From Desulfovibrio oxyclinae DSM 11498 (GTDB taxonomy: Bacteria > Desulfobacterota > Desulfovibrionia > Desulfovibrionales > Desulfovibrionaceae): DNA of 64,000 nucleotides. Positions 28,979 to 36,640 of this stretch are shown piece after piece. The stretch lies in NCBI RefSeq assembly GCF_000375485.1, contig NZ_AQXE01000005.1, forward strand, positions 160,145 to 224,144. The letters run 5' to 3'. The notes under the pieces are model-generated. The model ran no database searches. It was not told the origin of the DNA and saw nothing but the letters and a program-made list of their open reading frames with translations. A program made the position numbers and the translations under genes. Within the stretch, counting starts at the first letter, position 1; the number at the start of each line of letters is the position of its first letter.

Positions 28979-29557
28979 ATGGCTAAATCCATCAAAGGAA
29001 CCAGGACCGAACAGAATCTGCTCAAGGCCTTTGCCGGCGAGTCTCAGGCCCGCAACCGCTACACCTATTTTGCCTCCATCGCCAAGAAGGAAGGCTATGT
29101 GCAGATTCAGCACATCTTCGAGGAAACCGCTGCCCATGAAAAGGAACACGCCAAGCGCCTGTTCAAGTACCTCGAAGGCGGCGAAGTGGAAATCACCGCT
29201 TCCTATCCCGCCGGTGTGATGAGCACTACTCTGGAAAACCTGAAGGAATCCGCCGCCGGTGAACACTACGAGTTCGTGACCATGTATCCCGAATTCGCCA
29301 ACGTGGCCGACGAAGAAGGCTTCGGCGAGATCGCCTGCGTCTTCCGGAATATCGCCGTTGCCGAAACCTACCACGAAGAGCGCTACAAGGCGCTGATCAA
29401 GAATATCGAGGAAGGAAAGGTCTTCGAGAAGGACGAGGAAATCGTCTGGCGCTGTCGCAACTGTGGCTACAACCACAAGGGCAAGAGCGCTCCCGAGCTC
29501 TGCCCGGCCTGCGCCCATCCCAAGGCCCACTTCGAAATGCGCGAATACAACTGGTAA
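28979..29557 (+). CDS. rbr: Rubrerythrin
   Basis: 192 residues. The N-terminal four-helix diiron domain (~1-145) has the Glu ligands in GESQARNRY, ETAAHEKEHAKR, AGEHYEF and AETYHEERY. The C-terminal rubredoxin domain has CRNCG and CPACAHPK. It reduces hydrogen peroxide to water with electrons from rubredoxin. AAGGAG precedes the ATG. TATAAC at 28920 may be a -10 box, without a clear -35. It is the first structural gene of the oxygen-defence run behind the Fur/PerR regulator. Confidence 0.96.
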   Translation: MAKSIKGTRTEQNLLKAFAGESQARNRYTYFASIAKKEGYVQIQHIFEETAAHEKEHAKRLFKYLEGGEVEITASYPAGVMSTTLENLKESAAGEHYEFVTMYPEFANVADEEGFGEIACVFRNIAVAETYHEERYKALIKNIEEGKVFEKDEEIVWRCRNCGYNHKGKSAPELCPACAHPKAHFEMREYNW

Positions 29558-29578
29558 ACAGACCGGAGGAACGTACTT

Positions 29579-29968
29579 ATGGCTACTCAGCTTGGTGGAG
29601 TCTACAAATGTGAAGCCTGCGGCAACATCGTCATTGTCATGCACGAAGGCGGCGGTGACCTGGTCTGCTGCGGCGAGAACATGGTTCTGATGCAGGAAAA
29701 CACCGTGGACGCGGCGCAGGAAAAGCACGTGCCCGTGGTGGAACGCGACGGCGACAAGGTCGTGGTCAAGGTGGGAAGCACCGCTCACCCCATGGAAGAA
29801 AAACACTACATCGAATGGATCGAGCTGATGGTGGGCGATATCTGCTACACCAAGATGCTCAAGCCCGGCGATGCCCCGGAAGCCGAGTTCTGCCTGCACG
29901 GCAACACCGGCGACCTCAAGGGTGCCCGCGCTTACTGTAACATTCACGGCCTCTGGGCCAGCAAGTAG
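29579..29968 (+). CDS. dfx: Desulfoferrodoxin (2Fe superoxide reductase)
   Basis: 129 residues. Center I ligands are C11, C14, C30 and C31 (CEAC and CC). The catalytic center II ligands are H50, H70, H76, C120 and H123, with E48-K49 beside the active site. It reduces superoxide to peroxide without releasing oxygen, using rubredoxin as donor. The gene follows rbr by 21 bp with GGAGG, and a hairpin with a T-run follows before the rubredoxin gene. Also called rbo. Confidence 0.96.
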   Translation: MATQLGGVYKCEACGNIVIVMHEGGGDLVCCGENMVLMQENTVDAAQEKHVPVVERDGDKVVVKVGSTAHPMEEKHYIEWIELMVGDICYTKMLKPGDAPEAEFCLHGNTGDLKGARAYCNIHGLWASK

Positions 29969-29977
29969 TTCCCATTA

Positions 29978-30014
29978 CGGACGGGTCGGCCCTGCGCTGG
30001 TCCGTCCGCTTTTT
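29978..30014 (+). terminator. Hairpin with T-run between dfx and rubredoxin
   Basis: CGGACGG (29978-29984) pairs with CCGTCCG (30002-30008), followed by CTTTTTC. Located inside an apparent operon, it may set relative transcript levels rather than stop all transcription. Confidence 0.6.
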
Positions 30015-30030
30015 CATCCGGGAGGTAAAC

Positions 30031-30480
30031 ATGGCTCGCCCTGAAGACATGTGGCAATGTCAGACAGTCAATTGCGGCTACATCTACAACCCCGACAAGG
30101 GGGACCGCAAAGGCAAGATTCCCAAGGGAACCAAGTTCGAAGACCTGCCGGACGACTGGAGATGCCCCATTTGCGGGGGCACCAAGAAATGTTTTCGCCC
30201 GCTTGTGGGTGAAGGTTCCACCAAGGCGGACTGCGAGCTGCCCACCGTGGAGTCAGGCGAAGAGTTGACAGCAACCGCCGCACCTGCCAATAACGGGTCA
30301 GACAAGGAGAATTCCGACATGGAAAAGTACGTTTGCAACATTTGCGGATATGTGTACGACCCCGAAGCGGGAGATCCCGACAACGATGTCGCTCCCGGCA
30401 CCAGCTTTGCGGACATTCCCGAGGATTGGGTCTGCCCCATTTGCGGTGCGCCCAAGGATAATTTTTCGCCCGAAGCCTAG
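30031..30480 (+). CDS. Two-domain rubredoxin (rubredoxin-like domain fused to rubredoxin)
   Basis: 149 residues. Domain 1 (~8-57) has Cys ligands C10, C15, C45 and C48, with a CX4C first pair instead of CX2C. A ~40-residue Ala/Thr/Glu-rich linker follows. Domain 2 (97-149) is a classical rubredoxin with C102, C105, C135 and C138 ([17 protein letters not shown]). It carries electrons to rubrerythrin, desulfoferrodoxin and ROO. The frame is continuous, but domain 2 starts at a Met (codon 97, base 30319) with its own strong ribosome site, so a free rubredoxin may also be made. Confidence 0.93.
   Translation: MARPEDMWQCQTVNCGYIYNPDKGDRKGKIPKGTKFEDLPDDWRCPICGGTKKCFRPLVGEGSTKADCELPTVESGEELTATAAPANNGSDKENSDMEKYVCNICGYVYDPEAGDPDNDVAPGTSFADIPEDWVCPICGAPKDNFSPEA
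30304..30321 (+). promoter_or_regulatory. Internal ribosome-binding site and start for free rubredoxin
   Basis: AAGGAG (30304-30309) lies 9 nt before an in-frame ATG (30319-30321) that opens exactly at the N-terminus of a normal 53-residue rubredoxin ([10 protein letters not shown]). Internal initiation is inferred. Confidence 0.55.
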
Positions 30481-30528
30481 CTTTCGGGTCCGGCTGCCGT
30501 CGGTGCAGCCTGACAGGTAGGGAAACGC

Positions 30529-30563
30529 GGTCCGCCTTACCGAGGTGGACCGTGTTCTTTTTT
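30529..30563 (+). terminator. Terminator-like hairpin between rubredoxin and roo
   Basis: GGTCCGCCT (30529-30537) pairs with AGGTGGACC (30543-30551), one G-U pair, followed by GTGTTCTTTTTT. It implies partial termination before roo, or a separate roo promoter that I could not find. Confidence 0.7.
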
Positions 30564-30612
30564 CTGTAACCGCCGAGTCGTTTCTCGGCCCAGCAAGCTT
30601 CGGAGAATATCC

Positions 30613-31815
30613 ATGAAGCCCGTTGAAATAAAAAAAGATGTCTGGTGGATCGGCTGCGTTGACTGGAACCGTCGGAACTTCCACGGTTACTCCCTTTCCC
30701 CGCGCGGCACCACGTACAATAACTACCTCGTCATGGACGAGAAGGTCGCCCTCGTCGATACCGTGGACCGTCACTTCTTCAGCCAGATGAAGTGCAATAT
30801 CGCCCACGTTCTGGGTGACCGCAAGATCGACTACTTTGTCATCAACCACCTTGAGCCGGACCATGCGGGCTGCCTCGCGGAGGCGGTCGAGAAGTATCAG
30901 CCGGAAAAGATCTACACCTCTCCGATGGGCGAGAAGGCCATGAAGGCCCACTTCCATTACGAGGACTGGCCTGTCGAAGTGGTCCCCACCGGCTCCGAGA
31001 TTTCCCTCGGCGAGAAGACCCTGCAGTTTGTGGAAACCCGTATGCTGCACTGGCCCGACAGCATGCTGACCTACTGCCCGGAAGCCAAGCTGGCCTTCAC
31101 CAACGACGCTTTCGGCCAGAACATCGCCTCCAGCGAACGGTTTGTGGATGAGTACGATCGCCACGAAGTGCTCAAGGCCATGAAGGAATACTACGCCAAC
31201 ATCGTGCTGCCGTATTCCCCGGTGGTCCTCAAGACCCTCAAGGCGCTGGGCGAAATGAATCTGGACATCGATATGCTCTGCCCGGACCACGGCCTGATCT
31301 TCCGCGGCGACGACTGCGCGTGGGTGCTGGAACAGTACCAGAAGTTCGCCGAACAGAAGCCGAAGAACAAGGCCGTGCTGGTGTACGACACCATGTGGGA
31401 ATCCACCGAGAAGATGATGCTCGCCGTCGCCTCCGGTCTTGCCGATGAAGGCATCTCCGTGAAGGTCATGAGCATGAAGAACAACCACCACTCCACGGTC
31501 ATGAGCGAAATCTTCGAGGCTGCCGCGGTGGTGGTTGGGTCCCCCACGCACAACAACGGCATCCTGCCCCTGATGGCCGACATGCTGACCTACATGAAGG
31601 GTCTGCGTCCCCAGAACAAGCTGGGAGCTGCAGTCGGCTCCTTCGGCTGGTCCGGCGAATGCGTCAAGATCCTCAACAAGTGGCTTGAGGACGTGGGTTG
31701 TGAAATCGTCGAACCCAACATCAAGGTCAAACACATCCCCACCCACGACACCCTCAAGGATTGCGTGGAACTGGGACGTACCCTCGCAGGCAAGATCAAG
31801 GAAAAAACCGCCTAG
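30613..31815 (+). CDS. roo: Rubredoxin:oxygen oxidoreductase (flavodiiron protein)
   Basis: 400 residues. The beta-lactamase-like domain holds the diiron ligands H79, E81, D83, H84 (HLEPDH), H146, D165 and H226, at positions matching the D. gigas enzyme. A flavodoxin domain follows from ~254 (VLVYDTMWESTEKM). It reduces O2 to water with rubredoxin electrons in the cytoplasm. Its location behind the two-domain rubredoxin matches the known rub-roo pairing in Desulfovibrio. A 14-bp terminator stem closes the unit. Confidence 0.97.
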   Translation: MKPVEIKKDVWWIGCVDWNRRNFHGYSLSPRGTTYNNYLVMDEKVALVDTVDRHFFSQMKCNIAHVLGDRKIDYFVINHLEPDHAGCLAEAVEKYQPEKIYTSPMGEKAMKAHFHYEDWPVEVVPTGSEISLGEKTLQFVETRMLHWPDSMLTYCPEAKLAFTNDAFGQNIASSERFVDEYDRHEVLKAMKEYYANIVLPYSPVVLKTLKALGEMNLDIDMLCPDHGLIFRGDDCAWVLEQYQKFAEQKPKNKAVLVYDTMWESTEKMMLAVASGLADEGISVKVMSMKNNHHSTVMSEIFEAAAVVVGSPTHNNGILPLMADMLTYMKGLRPQNKLGAAVGSFGWSGECVKILNKWLEDVGCEIVEPNIKVKHIPTHDTLKDCVELGRTLAGKIKEKTA

Positions 31816-31840
31816 GTCTCTGCATTATAGTGAAAATTCG

Positions 31841-31875
31841 AAAGCCCCCGTCGCGTGTTGCGGCGGGGGCTTTTC
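31841..31875 (+). terminator. Terminator after roo
   Basis: AAAGCCCCCGTCGC pairs with GCGGCGGGGGCTTT over a GTGTT loop, 14 bp with one G-U pair, ending in a T-run. Confidence 0.9.
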
Positions 31876-32102
31876 GCTGAGGAGAGGCGGGAAGGGCCGG
31901 GGCCGGATCCGACCCTCCCCTTGGGAGAGCGAGGTTCTTTCCAACGCCTTTCCGAGATGCAACGTACATTTCGACGGCCGTTTCGTCGTTACGATCCGGC
32001 GGCGATTGCGAAAAGCGCGGGAAACGATGGCTTCCGGCCTTGTTGTCCTGCCCGGCTCCGTGGTACCAACAGGAAACCTTGCGACCCCGGAGCGATACGC
32101 AT

Positions 32103-33497
32103 TTGGAATCATTGGGAACCATTACCGGACTGACGTTCGAACAGCTCAACCTCGCCCCGTTTCTGGACGAGGTGCCCGTCGGCCTGGCCGTGCTGGACGG
32201 CAACGGGCGTGTCCTGCTCGTCAACCGGGCCTACAAAACGCTGGTCGGATTCGGAACCGAAGACGTGCGCGGACTGCCGTGCCTGCACGCACTTCGCTGC
32301 CGGTTCTGCCTGCAGGGGTGCCGCGTGCTCAAGGGCATCCGCGAATTTGAGCCGGTGACCCGCGAGACGGACATCATCAACATCGATCGCCAACGCATCC
32401 CCATCCGGCTGACGGTGGCCCCTATCCATGATGCCGAAGGCAACCCTTCGGGGTATCTGGAAACCGTGCAGGACATGCGTCAGATCACGGAGCTGAGCAG
32501 TCAGGCATCACGCGCTTACAGCCTCGGTGGCCTTGTGGGCAACTCGCCGGAGATGGAAAAGATTTTTCAGATGCTTCCCGGCATTGCCCGGACGGATTCC
32601 TCGGTGCTCATCACCGGGGAGACCGGTACCGGCAAGGACGTGCTGGCCGAAGTCATCCATCAGAATTCCGACCGCGCCAACGGGCCGTTCGTGAAGGTCA
32701 ACTGCGGCGCACTCCCGGAGACGTTGCTGGAGTCCGAGCTTTTCGGACACACCAAGGGCGCGTTCACCGGTGCGGTGGAGGACAAACCCGGGCGGTTCCG
32801 CATGGCGCACGGCGGCACCCTGTTCCTGACGGAGATAGGCGACCTGCCCATCCCGCTTCAGGTCAAGCTGTTGTCTTTCCTCGACGACAAGGTCATCTAT
32901 CCGCTGGGCAGCACCTCGGGCTTTCATGCCGATGTGCGCGTGATCTGTGCCACTCACCGAAATCTGCGTGAAATGGTGAAGGAAAAGCGGTTTCGGGAGG
33001 ATCTGCTGTTCCGCCTGAACGTGGTCCGCTTCCATCTGCCGCCGCTTCGCGAACGCGGGGAGGACATCGGCCTGCTGGTCAATCACTTCCTGTCCACGTT
33101 CAACGAGCGGTTCCACAAGGACATCAAAGGCTTTTCAGACCGTGCCAAACGCAGGCTAGCCCTGTACCGCTTCCCCGGCAACGTGCGCGAGTTGCGTAAT
33201 ATCATTGAATATGCGGTCAACTTCTGCCGTGAACACGAGATTCGTCTCAGCCATCTGCCGGAGTATCTGGCTGACGTAGAGGCGGAGACCGCGATTGCCA
33301 GTCCGGCCGAGGCCGAGCGTGAAGCCTCAGGACTTCCCGCAGGAGACACTCCCTCCACGTGGGAAGGGCTGGAAAAAAGAATGATTATGGACGCCCTTTT
33401 CCGCGCAGGCGGGAGAAAGGGCCGGGCCGCCGAAATTCTCGGTTGGGGCCGAAGCACCCTGTGGCGCAAGATGAAGACGCACGGACTGAGCGAGTAG
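32103..33497 (+). CDS. Sigma-54-dependent activator, PAS-AAA+-Fis, with Cys-rich PAS loop
   Basis: 464 residues. The N-terminal PAS domain (~15-135) contains four close cysteines, C60, C66, C69 and C73, able to hold a metal or Fe-S site. The AAA+ domain (~150-385) has Walker A GETGTGKD and GAFTGA for sigma-54 contact. The C-terminal Fis-type helix-turn-helix is [19 protein letters not shown]. The start is uncertain: I chose a TTG at 32103, 10 nt after GGAG; a TTG at 32040 gives 21 more residues. A consensus sigma-54 promoter lies 0.5 kb downstream and is the obvious local target. Confidence 0.9.
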   Translation: MESLGTITGLTFEQLNLAPFLDEVPVGLAVLDGNGRVLLVNRAYKTLVGFGTEDVRGLPCLHALRCRFCLQGCRVLKGIREFEPVTRETDIINIDRQRIPIRLTVAPIHDAEGNPSGYLETVQDMRQITELSSQASRAYSLGGLVGNSPEMEKIFQMLPGIARTDSSVLITGETGTGKDVLAEVIHQNSDRANGPFVKVNCGALPETLLESELFGHTKGAFTGAVEDKPGRFRMAHGGTLFLTEIGDLPIPLQVKLLSFLDDKVIYPLGSTSGFHADVRVICATHRNLREMVKEKRFREDLLFRLNVVRFHLPPLRERGEDIGLLVNHFLSTFNERFHKDIKGFSDRAKRRLALYRFPGNVRELRNIIEYAVNFCREHEIRLSHLPEYLADVEAETAIASPAEAEREASGLPAGDTPSTWEGLEKRMIMDALFRAGGRKGRAAEILGWGRSTLWRKMKTHGLSE

Positions 33498-33505
33498 GAG
33501 CGGAC

Positions 33506-33862
33506 ATGGCTGAAAAGTTGCTCATTCCCCTTTACGACAACGACGTGGCACCGCGGTTTGATCTGGCCACCGAAGTCTGCATCGTGAATATCGTCCGCCG
33601 CCCGGACGGAACCAGCCGGGCGGACGAAAAGGTGGTGGTGCTTCCGGAGGCCTCTGCGGACGAGTTGTGCCAGCTGATTATCGCGGACGGCATGGACGCG
33701 GTGATCTGTTCCGCTATTGAGGAAGAGTATCACCAGTATCTCACATGGAAGAAGGTCGCGGTTTTCGATAATGTTCTCGGGCCGGTGGACAAAGTGCTGC
33801 AACGTTTTCTGGAAGGTGACCTCGAAAGCGGATCGACATTATTCCCAAATTCAAATGACTGA
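33506..33862 (+). CDS. NifX/MTH1175-like protein (dinitrogenase cofactor-type fold)
   Basis: 118 residues: AEKLLIPLYDNDVAPRFDLATEV at the start and a beta-alpha RNase H-like fold match the dinitrogenase iron-molybdenum cofactor (NifX/NifB-C, MTH1175) family. In Desulfovibrio relatives of this fold include the orange-protein Mo-Cu cluster carriers found with sigma-54 activators. GGAGCGG precedes the ATG at 33506, 8 bp after the activator stop, so the two are an operon. A cofactor-binding role is inferred; no nif genes are here. Confidence 0.75.
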   Translation: MAEKLLIPLYDNDVAPRFDLATEVCIVNIVRRPDGTSRADEKVVVLPEASADELCQLIIADGMDAVICSAIEEEYHQYLTWKKVAVFDNVLGPVDKVLQRFLEGDLESGSTLFPNSND

Positions 33863-33931
33863 TTCATTTTGTTTCATTTTGTCTTGTTCATTATTTCTCA
33901 ATATGTTTCAGTCTGGTTCATAGTGGTTTCA
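33863..33931. repeat. AT-rich stretch with six phased TTCA boxes upstream of the sigma-54 promoter
   Basis: TTCA occurs at 33863, 33873, 33887, 33907, 33917 and 33928, including TTCATTTTGTTTCATTTTG. Spacings are 10, 14, 20, 10 and 11 bp, close to helical turns. It lies 60-130 bp before the -24 box, where activator binding sites usually sit. Confidence 0.4.
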
Positions 33932-33965
33932 TAAGCCTCCTCAGAATAATGCGTTTTTTTCTAAG

Positions 33966-33990
33966 CCGCCGTGGATACGGCGGTTTTTTT
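33966..33990 (+). terminator. Terminator after the NifX-like gene
   Basis: CCGCCGT (33966-33972) pairs with ACGGCGG (33977-33983) over GGAT, followed by TTTTTTT. It separates the activator operon from the sigma-54 unit. Confidence 0.88.
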
Positions 33991-33993
33991 GTG

Positions 33994-34009
33994 TGGCACC
34001 ATGATTGCT
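33994..34009 (+). promoter_or_regulatory. Sigma-54 (-24/-12) promoter
   Basis: TGGCACCATGATTGCT matches the TGGCAC-N5-TTGCW consensus, with GG (33995-33996) and GC (34007-34008) separated by exactly 10 bp. Transcription should start near 34020, giving a ~75-nt leader before the receiver gene at 34093. Confidence 0.85.
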
Positions 34010-34092
34010 GTAAGAGCGCCGTTGCGTCTTCCGTTGTGGAAGCGTGGTGGACGTCCCACTGAGGGACGGTGACATGGTGAATTGAGGAAGAT

Positions 34093-34470
34093 ATGAGTGA
34101 TGTCAATGTTCTCGTCGTGGAGACCGACGAGGGGTTCCGCGGAAATCTTGCCCAGCGACTTGAGTCGCGAGGGTGTGTCGTGGCTTCTGCCGGGGGCGCC
34201 GAGGGCGTCGGGAGGCAGGCTGCGGAGATGGATGCGGACGCAGTGCTGGTGGATCTCGCTGAGTTCGGGCGTGAAAGCCTGAAGATCATCGAGGACGTGG
34301 CACGGCATCAGCCGCAGGCGAGGGTGATCCTGCTCAGTCGCATCAAGGACGTGGCACTCTCCATCGAGGCCATGAAACTGGGTGCGTTCGACGAGATAAC
34401 CATGCCCGTGGACATCGATGCGCTCATGAAGAAACTTCTCGCGGCCCGGCGGCTTAGGCATGGCGCCTAA
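34093..34470 (+). CDS. Stand-alone response-regulator receiver, missing the conserved lysine
   Basis: 125 residues, a single CheY-like receiver with no output domain. The acidic pocket (E10, D12), phospho-acceptor D54 (VLVDLAEFG) and Ser82 are present. The invariant Lys before the cis-Pro is Met104 (DEITMPVD for the usual TKPFD). Loss of this Lys normally weakens phosphorylation-driven switching, so it may act as an atypical receiver or binding module. GAGGAAG precedes the ATG. It is the first gene after the sigma-54 promoter. Confidence 0.85.
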   Translation: MSDVNVLVVETDEGFRGNLAQRLESRGCVVASAGGAEGVGRQAAEMDADAVLVDLAEFGRESLKIIEDVARHQPQARVILLSRIKDVALSIEAMKLGAFDEITMPVDIDALMKKLLAARRLRHGA

Positions 34471-34497
34471 GTCGGGACTGCGCATACACCAAGGGGG

Positions 34498-35046
34498 ATG
34501 AGTGTGAACCCGGTTAAAGTCAAAGATCTGATGGTGCCTCTTGCCGAATACAACACAGCAAAGGGCGGAGAGACGTTGCAGGAAATGTTCGAGCGTCTTG
34601 AAGGCGAACTTCCCGAGGGGATGGAACGTCCTCACAGGGACGTGCTTGTCGTGAACGACGACGGAGATCTGATAGGCAAGGTCACGGTGCATGACGTCAT
34701 CATGGCCATGGAGCCTTCCTATGCCAAGCTCGACGACAACGGTCACAACAAGGCGCTCACCGGCTCCTACGTCAAGAAGATCTACAGGGAGTATGATCTC
34801 TGGTCCGAGCCGCTGCACGACCTGTGTCAGAAGGGCGCGGCACTCAAGGTGGCGCAGGTGATGCATCCGCCGAGCGAGGCCGAGTACATTCAGGCCGAGG
34901 AAGAGATCGACCTGGCCCTGCACATGTTCGTGATGGGCGTGCATCAGCCGCTGATGGTCATGGACGGCAAAAGGATTGTCGGCGTGCTGCGCCTTGGCGA
35001 CGTATTCGACCACATTCGTGAAGTGATGAAGACCTGCAAGCTCTAA
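34498..35046 (+). CDS. CBS-domain-pair protein
   Basis: 182 residues made almost wholly of two CBS domains. The first (~7-80) includes VKVKDLMVP and DVLVVNDDGDLIGKVTVHDV; the second (~118-180) includes VAQVMHPPSEAEY, QPLMVMDGKRIVGVLRLGDVF. CBS pairs bind adenosyl ligands such as AMP, ATP or SAM. No catalytic or membrane domain is fused, so it is probably a regulatory subunit, perhaps for the SLC13 permease encoded 43 bp downstream. GGGGG precedes the ATG. Confidence 0.85.
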   Translation: MSVNPVKVKDLMVPLAEYNTAKGGETLQEMFERLEGELPEGMERPHRDVLVVNDDGDLIGKVTVHDVIMAMEPSYAKLDDNGHNKALTGSYVKKIYREYDLWSEPLHDLCQKGAALKVAQVMHPPSEAEYIQAEEEIDLALHMFVMGVHQPLMVMDGKRIVGVLRLGDVFDHIREVMKTCKL

Positions 35047-35089
35047 GGTCTTTTCAAAAGCTTTTCATCGATACTCAAGGAGATTGACT

Positions 35090-36556
35090 ATGGACGCGGC
35101 AAAAGCTGAAAAGCCCGCATTCGACTGGAAGAGACTGGTGTTCATGCTGCTGGGGGTCAGCCTGTTCACCCTTGTCTATTTCGCCCCTCCGTGGCCCGAC
35201 GCGATTGACCCCATGGGCGAGCACTTCGTCCTCTCCCGCGAAGGCAAGGGCGCTATCGCCATCTTCCTGCTCGCCGGCACCTGGTGGGTTTTCGAGGTGG
35301 TGCCCATCGGCGTAACCTCGCTGGCCATCGGCGTGCTTCAGGCCATGTTCCACGTGCGTGACGCCAAGACGGCGTTCAAGGACTTCATGGACCCCTCGGT
35401 CCTCTTCATCTTCGCCTCCATCATGATCGGCCTCGTCTTCACCAAGACCGGGCTGACCAAGCGTCTGGCCTACAAGATGCTCATGGTGGTGGGGGAGAAG
35501 ACCAGCCGAATATATCTCGGCGTATTCATCGTCACCGCCGCGCTGACGCACATTATGGCGCACACCGCGGTGGCGGCGACCATCTATCCGCTGCTCATCG
35601 CCATTTACGGCCTTTACGGCGAAGGCGACAAGCCCACCAAGTTCGGTAAGGGACTGTTCATGGGTATGGCCTTCGTGGCCGGCGCAGGCTCCATCGTGAC
35701 CCTGCTCGGCGCGGCCCGAGGCGCGGTGGCGCTCGGTTTCTATACCGAAATCGTGAACAAGGACGTGTCCTTCTTCGAGCTCAGCTACTACATGGCGCCC
35801 ATCGGCTGGATCATGGTATTCCTGCTCTGGGGATTCTTCATGGTCTTCATGAAGCCGGAAAAGGACCGCATTCCGGGTCTGCGCGAAAAGGCCAGCGAGC
35901 TCAACAGCCGCCTCGGCGGTCTGACCCGTCAGGAAATCATGGCGGCCGTCATCGTCGGCGGCGTGATCATGCTCATGTCCCTGCGTTCCTTTGTGCCCGC
36001 GCTCGGCGCCATCGACAAGACAGCGCTCATCCTGTGCTCCTCCATCGCCTTCTACGTCTTCAAGATTCTTGATCTCAAGGATCTGGAAGAGATCCCCTGG
36101 AACATCATCCTGCTCTTTGCAGGTGCCATGTCCATCGGCTTCTGCCTTTGGGAGACCGGCGCGGCCAAGTGGCTGGCGGTCAACTGGCTGGGCATGTTCG
36201 AGGAAGCGCCCGGATTCCTGTTCATCATGGGCATCGCCTTCTTCGTCATGATGATGACCAACTTCATCATGAACGTCGCGGCAATCGCCATCTCGCTGCC
36301 GGTCGCTCTGGTCATCGCGCCCTACCTCGGCGTGGCCCCGGAAGTTATCCTGTACTCCTCTCTGGTGGTTGCAGGTATGCCCTTCCTGTTGCTGGTCGGT
36401 TCGGCTCCCAACGCGATTGCGTACGATTCCGGACAGTTCACCACCGGTGAGTTCTTCGGATACGGAATCCCGGCGAGTATCCTGCTCATGGTGGTGGTCG
36501 CCATCGCCGTGGTAGTTATCTGGCCGATCATGGGAATGCCCATTTACGTACAGTAA
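35090..36556 (+). CDS. SLC13/DASS-family anion:Na+ symporter
   Basis: 488 residues with ~12 hydrophobic segments and the DASS/ArsB-like fold. LLAGTWWVFEVVPIGVTSL is the family N-terminal motif; DPSVLFIFASIMIGLVF, HIMAHTAVAATIYP and the C-terminal repeat MNVAAIAISLPVAL are visible. Members carry dicarboxylates, sulfate or other divalent anions with Na+. In a sulfate reducer, sulfate or a C4-dicarboxylate are both credible substrates. The ATG at 35090 follows AAGGAG. It is the third gene of the sigma-54 unit. Confidence 0.88.
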   Translation: MDAAKAEKPAFDWKRLVFMLLGVSLFTLVYFAPPWPDAIDPMGEHFVLSREGKGAIAIFLLAGTWWVFEVVPIGVTSLAIGVLQAMFHVRDAKTAFKDFMDPSVLFIFASIMIGLVFTKTGLTKRLAYKMLMVVGEKTSRIYLGVFIVTAALTHIMAHTAVAATIYPLLIAIYGLYGEGDKPTKFGKGLFMGMAFVAGAGSIVTLLGAARGAVALGFYTEIVNKDVSFFELSYYMAPIGWIMVFLLWGFFMVFMKPEKDRIPGLREKASELNSRLGGLTRQEIMAAVIVGGVIMLMSLRSFVPALGAIDKTALILCSSIAFYVFKILDLKDLEEIPWNIILLFAGAMSIGFCLWETGAAKWLAVNWLGMFEEAPGFLFIMGIAFFVMMMTNFIMNVAAIAISLPVALVIAPYLGVAPEVILYSSLVVAGMPFLLLVGSAPNAIAYDSGQFTTGEFFGYGIPASILLMVVVAIAVVVIWPIMGMPIYVQ

Positions 36557-36640
36557 CCAAGTCGTTATAAGCGACGGACGGTCCCGGATGTGCCGGGGCC
36601 GTCCTCAACAACGTGCAACCGCCCCACCAAGGACGGAATC

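Noticed and set aside
30319..30480. Rubredoxin as an entirely separate gene
   Set aside because: The frame from 30031 runs through without a stop, and the first domain has complete metal ligands, so a fusion with possible internal initiation fits better than two genes.
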